From Asterochloris sp. CNOR1 (taxonomy: Eukaryota > Chlorophyta > Trebouxiophyceae > Trebouxiales > Trebouxiaceae), in NCBI GenBank assembly GCA_963969365.1, contig OZ017749.1:3720001-3784000 (forward strand): a DNA stretch of 64,000 nucleotides. The letters are read 5' to 3'. The notes beneath the pieces were generated by a model. It worked only from the letters and a program-made list of their open reading frames with translations, was not told the DNA's origin and made no database searches. A program made the translations under genes and the position numbers. Positions 1-10,037 of the stretch are shown one piece after another. The stretch's first letter is position 1; each line of letters begins with the position of its first letter.

Positions 1-3000
1 TGACTGCCATGCAGCTGCACACAGCTCATCATGCCCAGCAGCCACTGGCATTGCTTTTAGCCAGGAGACCAGAACTGATGCCCAGGACAAAGGGCAGCGC
101 ACCTGTTTTGTCAGTGCAGATGGTGGTGGCAGTACCCATTGTCTCAGCAGCGCCCAGGTGGCGCACCAGGTTGTTGTCTGCCAGCATGCGCTTGACGCTG
201 TAGGCCAACGCGATGGTCACCGCCAGGGGAAGCCCCTCTGGGACAGCCACCACCTGCAGGCACAGACCATGGGGCCTGATGCAGGTGGGCACAGTTAATG
301 GTGCCTGATGCAGGGAAACAGCAGTTGCAGCCCAAAGGGGCGGGTCCTTAGGCACCGCCACCACCTGCAGCTACAGGGCGTGCTGCAGCAGCATGGTAGG
401 CATTTGCTCTGGCTGAGGGTAGGTGCACACCAGGGAACAGGCACCCCATGCCCTGACAGAGAGACCCGTGAAGACCCCAATATGTTGCAAATGCAAGATC
501 TCAGGGCCAACAGTCATCTGCACAAAGGGACAGGTGCTGTACGAGACACGCACAGTGACAGCCACAGGCAGCTGCTCTGCGACCGCCACAGTCTTAAACA
601 ACTAAGCACTGCTTTGCGTGAGCAGGCGGCCAGCCATGGCAATCAGAGCCACTGGCAGACGAGCACCATCTGCATAGGGGATGTCATACCGCGTCATATT
701 GCGTCAGGACTTCTCTGCCGCAGCTGCCAGTTGTGAACATGCCCAGAATGCGGGTAGGTGGATGGCACTGGCTGCCAAAACTGCCCCTAACAAGATGCAT
801 AGCAAATAGTGTCACTCAAGACCAGCAAAGCATTAGACGGGTACCACTGCACGACCCTGAGACTCACCAGGATTGTGATGGCAATGATCACGAAGTGCAG
901 GTAGTCAGAGGCAAAGCTCCAGTCCCAGCTCAGCCCGTCCACCACAAACTTCTGCCAGCTGTAGGTCCCTGCCATGGCAGCCAGGCTGAAGGCGGCCGCC
1001 CCCAGGCCAAACTTGCCAATGAGGCCAGCCAGATCCTCCAGCTTGGCCTGCAGCACGGTGCTTTCCCTGCAGGGCAAATGAGACAATGAGTCTCTTGGCA
1101 TCCCGGAAGCCATCAGCAGGGGAGCCATCATGGTCCAGATGTTCTTGGCTTGCCTCCTTGACCTACCCTCTCCCTGCACCTGTCCAGCCATCATGCCCTG
1201 CCACCTCTTTGCTCCCCATGGCGGTCAAGACAGGCCTCGCCAGCAGGCGCCATGAGGGCAGGTAACCTTGTGAGACCCAGTGCTGGCTTGCCTCATGGCA
1301 CCTTTCCACAGTTTGCACCACCCCAGCCAGCATGCACTGCTGGCTGTTGCGCCCAGCAACCGTCGGAACAGGAGGGCAAGCAACCCTTTAGGTCCCACAC
1401 ACCTTGTCCCCTGGCTTGCATCATGGGACATGAGTCTCCTCCAAAGACACTGTACCAGGCCGATGAACAAACCCTGGTGGCTACGGCGCCCCAAGCCAGT
1501 CAAGACAGGCCTCGCGAGCAGGCGCCGTGAGGGCAAGCAACCCCATTGTCGAGTCCCAGGAAATTGTTTCATGTCATTCTGGTTTTTGCGCTGCAGCTCG
1601 TGCCCTGCTACCCTAAACACGTAAGACTGACAACAAACCTCCCCAGCAGGCACCAGTAAGGCAAGCAACATGTGCTCATGTATCTATGGTGAACCCCTGA
1701 AAGGAAGCCACAATCCTGGCTTGCCTCATTGCATCATCCTCCCCCCCTCCCTGCACAAGCCCGGCAATCACGCCCTGCTGACTGTTGCTGCCCACGGCCG
1801 TCACCAGGATGCGCCCATCCCCCTCCAGCATTTTGCTGCCTGAGAACATCATGGGGTCCAGGTGGGGCTGCTTGGCGACTTCATCGGACTCCCCTGTGAG
1901 GTGACTCTCGTCCAGCCTGCAGCACAGCAGTCACTGGTTTGTCTGTCAGAAGGCCAGGCAACAACAACATCTGACTCCCCTGCGAGGTGGCTCTCGTCCA
2001 GCCTGCAGCACAGCAGTGACCGGCTCATTTCCCAAAAAGTCAAGCAACTTCATCTGTTGGGGGACAACTCCATCTGGATTCTGTGGCAGGTGGCTCTCGT
2101 CCCAGCCTGCAGCAATCAAAGTTGCCATTGGGGTGGTGGCTGGTCAGGCAGATTGAGCTGCTTGCTGAAGTGCAATGACTCCCTGTCAGGGTTCTCTCAT
2201 CTGGGCGCAGCACGGAAGGCGTTTACCCAGGAGCAGGTGCAGATCGGCAGAGCTGTCATTCTGAACATAAGCAGGCAGCTGGGGGACATCTGCTGCTCTG
2301 CAAGGGCCTCAGGCACTGCCAGAGTCAGCCTGCTGCAGCGTGAGCCAGCAGCTGCTCTCTGCCACACAGGCGCTTGGCGCCTGTCAGCAGGCAGCAGCGG
2401 CGGTGAGAGCTTTGATTGCGTGCGCATTGGTGCAGTGCTCGAGTTTCGATTCACAGCACTGTGGCAAAACCAGCGCTGATGAAAGGCATGGACTGAACTT
2501 GCCTGACATTGTTTCCCTTAAATAGGACACCGTCCGCTGCTAGGATGTCACCTGTCTCCACCTGCATGACGTCTCCCACCAGGAGGTCATACACGCTGAT
2601 CTGCTGAGTAGCACCATCCCGCGTCACTGTGACCTGCAGCAGGCAGCTGCTGCACTCAGGTACAGGGCTGGGGGCACAGGGCAGGCCAGGTGTGCCAGTG
2701 TGCAGAGCTGCAGCTGCAGCTGGCGGGCACGAATGTGACTCAATGCAGCTCTGGAGCATGTTGCTGGCTCAAGGTCCACCCTGCAGCACTGGCAGCATAT
2801 CTCATCAGACAAAGTTTGAGCAGGGGACCAGATCCAAGGCCTGCACTGCACGCGGGAATAGGTTTCTGCAATGTGTCGACAGGGAGATAACCTGTCATAT
2901 CCGTGGCCCATTCGACGGCCTAAAGCCCTTGACTGCCTGATTGCCCCCCCCCCCCCCCCCCCCCCAACCGCAAGAAACTTGCAGCGCAGAGCACATTCAG

Positions 3001-4958
3001 AAACGCTCCCTCAAAGAGGACTCGATGATCTGGGTTGTGTGGCAAGGCTCCTGAAGGGGCATCTTTGTCCTGAGCACAGCGCTGCACAAGCGCCACTGCC
3101 ACCAATGCAGATTTGTCACCTCTCTGATAAGAACATGTAACAGATCAGGTAGCTGAGCTGCTGGGACAACTTCCTGTCTGTCCTGAGCACCACAGGCAGC
3201 GCCAGCAATGCAGTCTGTTCCACTCAACAGGGCAAAGTCCCAATAAAGTCCTGCCTGAGCATCCTGGATGATGGCGCTGAGGTCCTGGAACTGCATCTCC
3301 TGAGTTTAAGGCATGATGACACAGCCCAGAGCACAGCCTGCCCTTTCAGGGAGCCGCCCCCTGGCATACAGGAACTTGCACTCCACTGCTTCTCACTGTT
3401 TTTTTTCTGGCCAAAAGGCGAGCTGATCGCAGGGCACAGCACAGCCGAGTGTACTCTTCACTCAAGTTGCTGAAAGGACAGTCACCTCCTACCTTGGCAT
3501 CCCGGGTGATGGCACTCAGCTCCTGAAACTGCCTCTCCTTCTGGTAGTCATTCACAGCCGTGACCAGCACGACGACCGCCACTGCCAGCAGGATGGCGGC
3601 CCCCTCAATCCAGCCAGCATCATCCTTGGACTCCACAGTGAGCCCCAGCACTAAGGATATTACGCCCGCCACCAGAAGTATGAGCACTGTGACGTCCTGC
3701 AGCGCGTTCCAGCACAGCTCCCAGAAGGTGACCTGCAGCCAAAGACAGGCAGCAAGAATGGCAGTGAGGCGGGAGGCCAGGTCAGCTCCATATTCTGCTC
3801 TGCAGAGAAGGCTTCCAGGCAAAGCTTCCAAGCCGAGTCCAGGACTTGGAGGCCTGCAGAGCGCTCAAGCACAGGTGCCAGAAGGTGACCTGCATAAGGA
3901 GGACCGAGGTGAGGCCGGAGCATTTGCGAGAAAAGAGGACAAGTCCCATGTTGTGAGCTGCAGAGAGGGTGACGCAAAGTGCTGTAGAGACAAGCAGTGT
4001 AAGTTGGCCTGCACGCAAACAGTTCACAAGTTGCAGCTTACAGGGTACAAAGACGCATGCATCTGCAAACATGATCGGAGGCAAAGACTCCAATGGCCTG
4101 CAGGGCGTTGCAGCAAAGCTCCCAGAAGGTGATCGGCTGGGAGGCAGCTGACAAATGGACAGGCATGCTTTTGAGGTAGTAAGAGGTCTGCCACCGTATA
4201 CCGTTCCCACAGGACATGCCTTGCAGGAGAGACTGACATGGGCTCATCTTGAGTGCAGACAAAGCTTTTGCAATCCAGCAGGGCCACCTTCTGCAGAGCC
4301 CCTATGGCCCCACCCGTGTCTCATTGAGTGCAAGGCACAGCAAGGACGGAACAACGCAAATGTCTTCACAAGCCCAAACAGCATTCCATCAAACGCGCAG
4401 GAGGTTGGCTGAGAGCAGCGCCATGATGCTCAGGGGCACAGCTTGAACGGCAAGAGAACACGCTGCAGCAGGCAGATAAATGACTGCTAAGGATGGCTTA
4501 GACTGGATCAGGCCGCCTCAAACAATCAGCCACACACCTGCTTCTTCCCTGGCAGCTGGTTCTGACCAAGAGCCTCAGCTCTGCTGGCAAACTCTGAGGC
4601 ATCAGTGCTCAGACCTCTGAGCAGGTTTGTGTTGACGCCATGTGCTAGGTCCTCCGCACTGTTGAAGCTGCCTGCAATGACGGAGACCCATCTTTACATG
4701 GGTGGGTGCAAAGCTGATCATCTGCAATGGCTACAGCAGCCAAAGCAGGCATCATGAGAGAGCTGCCAGCCACCTGTAGATCCTAAGCAAGTTGCATCCA
4801 GCACCACAGCCAGCCAGCCGAAGAGGTTGAGAATGACAAGGCAGAAGTGCTGGGCTTGCCTGTGCAGTAAAATCGGTCCTTCGGCAGTTCAGCCAGGTGC
4901 TGGAGCTCCTTGGCTGTGAAGCCATACTTCCCACGGGGGTTAGGCTCCCGGCCGGCCT
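1..4958 (-). CDS. P-type Ca2+-ATPase, PMCA/ACA type (partial, 3' end beyond the left edge)
   Basis: Pumps Ca2+ out of the cytosol at the cost of ATP; a multi-pass membrane P2B-type ATPase. Exons read on the minus strand: 4958-4860 (N-terminal region), 4671-4538 (ends [12 protein letters not shown]), 3732-3493 ([13 protein letters not shown], then the M1-M2 hairpin), 2633-2503 (actuator domain, [18 protein letters not shown]), 1916-1757 ([12 protein letters not shown], then [11 protein letters not shown]), 1066-868 ([18 protein letters not shown] plus a membrane segment), 253-103 ([13 protein letters not shown] and ICTDKTG, the phosphorylated Asp). Phases close except between 1757 and 1066, where a linker exon is probably missing, and upstream of 4958, where the first exon and start codon are unresolved. 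P- and N-domain exons after DKTG lie outside the window. Two introns start with GC (after 4860 and after 2503). Introns carry echoes of adjacent exon ends. Family identity is secure; P2B over other P2 classes rests on the PEGLPLAVT and TGES context. Confidence 0.9.
320..364 (-). repeat. Echo of Ca2+-ATPase exon head (VVAVPEG exon), copy 1
   Basis: On the minus strand a CTGCAG acceptor-like site is followed by a copy of the start of the 253-103 exon; it translates [17 protein letters not shown] against [17 protein letters not shown] in the exon. Identity drops after about 40 nt. It sits in the intron just upstream of the real acceptor. Confidence 0.75.
553..600 (-). repeat. Echo of Ca2+-ATPase exon head (VVAVPEG exon), copy 2
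   Basis: The second upstream copy of the 253-103 exon start reads [19 protein letters not shown], closely matching [19 protein letters not shown]. No good acceptor remains in front of it. Confidence 0.75.
1218..1700. repeat. Intronic repeats, including a tail echo of the TGES exon
   Basis: A unit starting near tcaagacaggcctcgc is found at about 1223 and 1498, with a weaker third copy near 1640. On the minus strand, about 1372-1308 translates as [17 protein letters not shown], a copy of the tail of the 1916-1757 exon ([17 protein letters not shown]). A linker exon between 1757 and 1066 may hide here, but I could not place its ends. Confidence 0.5.
1962..2002 (-). repeat. Echo of the TGES exon head, copy 1
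   Basis: Minus strand: a TGCTGCAG acceptor followed by [14 protein letters not shown], against [14 protein letters not shown] in the 1916-1757 exon. It lies upstream of the real exon in the same intron. Confidence 0.8.
2063..2106 (-). repeat. Echo of the TGES exon head, copy 2
   Basis: Minus strand: a TTGCTGCAG acceptor followed by [15 protein letters not shown], a more diverged copy of the same exon start with one inserted base. Confidence 0.75.
2945..2965. repeat. Homopolymer C tract
   Basis: An uninterrupted run of about 20 cytosines in a Ca2+-ATPase intron. Runs like this often vary in length and may be miscounted in the assembly. Confidence 0.9.
3246..3300 (-). repeat. Echo of Ca2+-ATPase exon tail ([13 protein letters not shown])
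   Basis: Minus strand reads [16 protein letters not shown], copying the last 13-15 codons of the 3732-3493 exon ([16 protein letters not shown]). It lies downstream of that exon, so this is a donor-side echo. Confidence 0.8.
3838..3889 (-). repeat. Echo of Ca2+-ATPase M1 exon head, copy 1
   Basis: Minus strand: TATGCAG then [17 protein letters not shown], against [17 protein letters not shown] in the real exon at 3732-3493. Confidence 0.8.
4085..4133 (-). repeat. Echo of Ca2+-ATPase M1 exon head, copy 2
   Basis: Minus strand reads [17 protein letters not shown], nearly identical to the M1 exon start for its first 11 codons and then unrelated. The acceptor AG has been lost. Confidence 0.8.
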
Positions 4959-5709
4959 CTGCAGGGGCCCGCCGCTGCTCAGTGGAGGTGGAGATGCTGT
5001 CCACAGCCCTAGGGGCTTTGCAACCCCGCTTGTGCCTACCAACAGCCCGTCTGTGTGACCAGCAGGCGCTTTTGCAGCCTGGCAAATGCTTCTGCTGCCT
5101 GGCATTGCATCTGAGGCCAGCTTGTGGCCAGCTGCAGGCTGCTGCTGGTGCCTGGGCCCTCAAACCCTGGAGGGGCCTGCCATGCAGGCCGGTGCACCTC
5201 TGAACCTGTGGATGACCTACGCCTGGCATGCCCAGGGGGCGATGCCTGTGTAGGGTGTCCTCTCTACTGTAGCTCAAAGGCAAGCTGTCCAGCAACCAAA
5301 CTCTTTGAGTCACACTCAGCCGTCCAGACTAAACTTCAGCAATGGCACGCTGTGCTGTTTCTGTAGCAGAATCAATGCAATCCCCAGTCACGCAGCCGCA
5401 AAGGCTTCCAGTGGGACGCACAGTAGCATTCAGATTCCTCTGCCCAATGTCGTGCTTACGACAGGTCTGCAAACTGGTGTTGGAAGCCAACCTGCGCTGG
5501 AAGTGGGAGCTTCGTAGATAGAGCTAAGTGCCCATGTGGTGTACATCAACTCATCTGCACAACAGCAGGGATCTGTGCGATGACCTCAGCCAGCCCAAGG
5601 CACATCCATGCACCTGAGGTTTGTGCATATGCGTGCAGCCTGTTCATCCTGCTTGAGGGCCATCAGCTCAGGCTGGTGCACTGCTTACAGGCTGCCTGGT
5701 GGGGCCCAC
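4959..5709. other. Head-to-head region between the Ca2+-ATPase and F-box genes
   Basis: The two genes diverge here. The region should hold the Ca2+-ATPase first exon(s) and both promoters. A minus-strand reading frame runs through 5313-4783 but has no recognisable domain, and I could not choose a start codon. No TATA-like motif stands out. Confidence 0.4.
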
Positions 5710-8700
5710 ATGCAGCCTGGCAGTGCAAAGGCGTCGGACAACTTGCAGAGCCTCGATGTGGACGTACAATTGCTCATCTTCGGGTCAGTCCTGCCGACTT
5801 GGCTCTCCTGCACAGCGGAACAGCCACACTGCATCAGTGAAATGCTCGCAACGCCTGAATGTAATTAGCCCTGGCAGCTGCAGTCAGCGACTCGGTTGGC
5901 ATGCGCTGCAGTTTCCTGGGACCGTGCTCCCTCGCAGCCCTGTCCTGCACCTGCCGAGCCTTTCGCCAGCTCAGCAGCTCGCCACAGGGGCAGCTGAGCC
6001 TGTGGCAGAGCTTGTGCCGTCGGCGGTGGCTGGCCCTGAACGCCCACCTCTTCCCCAGCCAGACAGCTGGGGGGACAGATTTCAAGAGGATCTATGGGGA
6101 GGGCAATGCCTGGGTGCAGAAGAAGGAAGCATACGGCACCCTCAGCCCCAGCCAAACCAGCACAGAGGTGGCGTCTGGACTCAGCGCCCCAATGGCTCAC
6201 GTTGCTGTGCTGCACAGCTCGGTAGACCCAGCCAGCCTGGGGTTTGGCGCCCTCAACGAGGGGACCACAATCCTTACAACGCTATGGGGTGACCTCAGAA
6301 CAGTCTCGCTGCCGGCAGGGGGGCAGCCCACAGTGCTGGCTGCCAGCCTCCCTCTGGATGCTGACCTGGCTGACCTGCCATTCATGAATGTCCAGAGTCT
6401 GGCAGAGAGTGGGGGCCCCACCCCTCTGGCAGCAGTTGGGCCCAAGCATGGGGCAACTCAGATTCACAGACTGCAGCAATCTGAGCCTGGCACGCTGGGC
6501 CACTGGCAGCCGGTCTGGAGCATTGCCTGCCCTCCCAGGTGGGTATCAGCAGGCGCGGCCAGCCCAGTTGATGCTGCTGCAGGGCACAGCAGGCTCCCAA
6601 AGCAAACGTCCACTGCTCTGTATCCAGGCTGTCCCTGTGGCTTGGGCTCCACTGAACATCTGCCCTCACTTGTCGTCAGGCCTGGCTGCAGATGCGGATG
6701 CCCTGCCTACTGTGAGCATTCTGTTTCTGCGGCAAAACTGCATCCAAGCAGTGTGGTCAGCACACTGCCACTTGTGGGGCTCAAATTGGCTGCCAGCCTG
6801 CTGCCAGCTCTTTACAACTGCAACTCCTGGCTTGCAGAGCGTTTCAGGGGGAGTCCCATTTTTTGAACGCTGGACATGACCTGCTGAGCCAATGGCATGA
6901 TCGCTTTTACCCGCCCAGTGGAGCACCGGGCAGCTGTCTGACGCTGCACGACCTGGAATCCCAGCAACAGGTGTCGACAATGTCGGTGAGCATCTGATTC
7001 ACAACTCAGCAATTTATCACAACATGGTGTATGGGGGCTATGCTTACAACTTTGTGGGCTGGCACCCAGATGAAGCAGAGTATCTGGCCGAGGCACCTGT
7101 TTGCATCTGGGGCGATGCAATCTTGCAATCTCCGGATCTCCAAGGCTGCCAGTTCCCAGAACGCTCTAGCTGAGCTGGTGTTCCACTGCGTGTGTGTGAC
7201 TTTGGGATCCTGAAGAAGACGCATAAGGCCATATTACATCCCTCTCCCTTCCTAAAGGCCCTTCTCAGCCGCTCAAGGATCACTGTGGCCTTGAGCGGAC
7301 TTTGACTGCTCCAGGAATTTTCCGAGGACTACACCATCCAGTGCTGTGCTGTGGTACGGGAAGAGCGGGAGGTCTGGATAGCCTCGACTGCGAGAGGTGC
7401 GCACAGTCGGCATGCATGTTCAGGAGTGCCAGGCATGTGGCTCCCTGTGACTATGCAGAAGGCTTTGCATGATTGGGCCTGTCCTGATTTCAGTCGCCCG
7501 ACAAGTGCTTGCCTGGGGACCCACACTGCCTGCTGACTGTCCACCGAGCGAATTGCAGGTCCTGCATCACATGCTGCAGACCCCTTCCTGCTGCAGCCCA
7601 TTCTTTGACTGCAGTTGTGTGACAGGCTGTCTGGCTCTGCAGCTGGACGCACGACCCAGCTAGGCGTGCTGGGGTGTGTAGATATGCGGGCCACAGACCC
7701 TCTTGTGCAGCGCTGTACTTTGGAAAGGACGACCCTGGTCCCTCACATGTGTGCTGCCAAGCAGCACTTCCTCTTTCTCAGCCAGAGAGATCAGCCTTTG
7801 ACCGTCTGGGACACCAGGTGAGGCACTCCGGCGCCAGGTTGAATTGCTCAGGTAGAATCTGTGATTGTGCTTCAGACTCAATTTGCGTGTTGCACAAGCG
7901 CCGCCCAGCTGCTTTCTATACTCAGGATATGGCAGTGCAGCAAACACGCTTTCCTTGCTGCAGAAGCTTGAGCGTGCCTGTCTGGGAGTCAACTTTCAAC
8001 CCACATCCGACACAGTTTATGGTGCTGGATGGCTTTCTCACACCTGCACAGTTTCACACGTCATGCAAAGGAGGTTCCCGTGGGCTCTATCTTGAGACTG
8101 ATGGGCAGCAGCTTGTTGGGCGCTCGCGCAGTGGTAAGCACATGACACTTTGTGCTGCTGCACTGGTCTTCCTCTGTCTGCCACTCGCACATCACATGTG
8201 CTGTCGTCCACCCCTACCTGCAGCTCGATCTTGTTTGCATGCTGTCAACCAATTTTGGTGGTCAGCCCAGCTTTCGCTATTTGCTGCAGGAGTTTCATGG
8301 ATGTGGGACCTCTCCCAATGCCTGGGATGGCAGGAAGGGCGGTTTTACAATGTGGCATCTGGATTTTGTAATGGGGCCTGGCTTCAACCAGTGGTGAGCA
8401 TGCTCGCCTTCCTGCAGTCAGTGGGATGTCGCTGCAGCAATACCCTGCCTCAATCTGTAAGAATTGTCTGGGCTTGGACCCGTTGGAGGAATGGGTGTTA
8501 GAAGGCCTCGAGCGCTGCATGTCCCTTAAAACTGCAGGAGGAGCTTCAACCAGTTGACGTGCAGTATGCAAGACCTCTGCTCGTGGGCTGGCATTCTCAC
8601 TGGCAGCATCCTCACTGGCATGAGTGCCCCACAATCAAGGTCAAGAATGGCGTGCAAAGTCAAATCCTGGTCACAACCTCAGAGGCAGACTTAAAGAACC

Positions 8701-8753
8701 GTGAAAGACTTGTTGCACTGAGCCTGAGCGCTTCCCCAGACCTTGCCCACTGA
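5710..8753 (+). CDS. F-box protein with WD-like segments (exon model incomplete)
   Basis: Probable substrate receptor of an SCF ubiquitin ligase. Exon 1 (5710-5783, start MQPGSAKAS) joins exon 2 (from 5912) in phase to give an F-box: LDVDVQLLIF, then GFLGPCSLAALSCTCRAF and SLWQSLCRRRW. Exon 2 runs on at least to about 6420 without a clear domain. Later coding blocks with good splice borders are 6838-6985 (contains SCLTLHDLESQQ), a block ending at 7818 in PLTVWDTR (a WD dipeptide at a donor), a block near 7987-8130 (QFMVLDGFLTPAQF) and about 8292-8395. The 8559-8753 frame may be the last exon. I could not close the phases between all of these, so the blade number and C-terminus are open. The F-box call is firm; the WD-repeat call rests on one clear WD motif. 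Confidence 0.6.
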
Positions 8754-8821
8754 CAGTTCCCCATACAGCCTTTGACCTGCCTGCCCTGTTGAATGACAAC
8801 TTTCATAGACGGTTGAAGCAA

Positions 8822-9017
8822 TTACTGCTTTCTCTGAGTGATTTTGTCAGCACCAGACTGGGCAGGGCCCTCCTTTGTGGGGTTGACTGGGGGGTTCACG
8901 TGCCCAGCCTTGTTTTGGGCATGCTTCTGCTCATTTGCCAGCACCTTCAGGTCATCTTTGCTCAGCTCTGGGTTGGCTGCACCATCATGCTTTGCGGGCT
9001 CAATGGGGTGGTGGTGC
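8822..9017 (-). CDS. Terminal exon of a small hydrophilic protein (unknown)
   Basis: On the minus strand a CACTGCAG acceptor opens a 65-codon frame ending in TAA at 8822. It is rich in Lys, Asp, Asn and His (HHHPIEPAKHDGAANPELS near the start, ADKITQRKQ at the end), unlike random frames nearby, which are rich in Cys, Trp and Leu. The exon enters one base into a codon, so at least one upstream exon exists at higher coordinates; I could not find it. No family is recognised. It would be read convergently with the F-box gene. Confidence 0.45.
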
Positions 9018-10037
9018 CTGCAGTGCACGCGCTGCTGAGAGAGGTGGACACATGTAGTTGAATGATGTACAAGTCCCCCGCAAGTGCATCCCCCTTGTGC
9101 CCACAGGGCACTAGAAGACGCTCTGAGCTGCCAATTGAGAGCCCCTCAAGCCACCAATCTCATCAATACAAGGACTGCTGGATCCATTCAGACCAGGAAC
9201 GAGGTTGTGGAGCAATATGGTCTTTGGTAGTCAAAATGCCACTGTGTTCAGCATGGCATGGTGTTTCTGCCCCCATATTGTGCCATGAACAACAGAGTGC
9301 TGAGGGTGTCTGCTGTACACAACAGCTCAGCAACAACATGAGGTGCAACATAGCAAGAGTGCCAGATCTGCAAAGAGCTGCAGCATGCAAGCAACACGCA
9401 TGCCTGAACACAACGGTTGCACTGTTTTGGGGATGGCCTGGCTGGTGCCAGGTAAGAGCAGCTCTTGTGGCAGTCGGGCACTGCTCACTCTGGCTGCGCT
9501 ACTGTCTTCCCCTCTGGCAGTGGGTCCTCAGTTGCTCCAATCTGGGACCTGCAGGTACAAGGGCAGCCACAGTGTTAGGGTGCTGAGAACGACCACCAAA
9601 GTGGCTCTTGTTATGCATGAACAGCTGTCTGCGACCCAAGGATAGGAGTTGGGGACCATGTCATGAGACCATCTAGTCACACCTGATCTGACGAGGCTGA
9701 GAAGGACTGGAGGCATTGATCTGCCTCTCCAGATCAGCTGCATTCGGCATGGCTGGTGTTTGCTTGAGTCTGCGAGCACACCTCACACGTTTCAGGACAT
9801 ATGCACCTAGATACTGAACAGGCCAGATGAGTCAGGTCAATGCAGTTCACCTGTAAGCAGCTTTCAGGTGGCTGCCACAAAGCTGTCGCGAGTTTCAAAA
9901 GCTGGTCTAGGTCGTTGTTCTGATTGTGCCTTCCTCGCGGCGGGCTGAGACCGGTTGACCGCACGACACCTCCCACCCTCTCGTCCTGCCGGCCCGTGAC
10001 TGATGGCCCCCGGTGAGTCACCTCCGACGCCCCCCCT
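9018..10037. other. Stretch without a supportable gene
   Basis: Short open frames on both strands have Cys/Trp/Leu-rich, low-complexity translations. The upstream exon(s) of the 8822-9017 gene may lie here. From about 9950 the base composition shifts to very high GC. Confidence 0.4.

Noticed and set aside
2945-2965. Assembly gap or adaptor
   Set aside because: A plain poly-C tract with normal flanks; no N bases or vector-like sequence.
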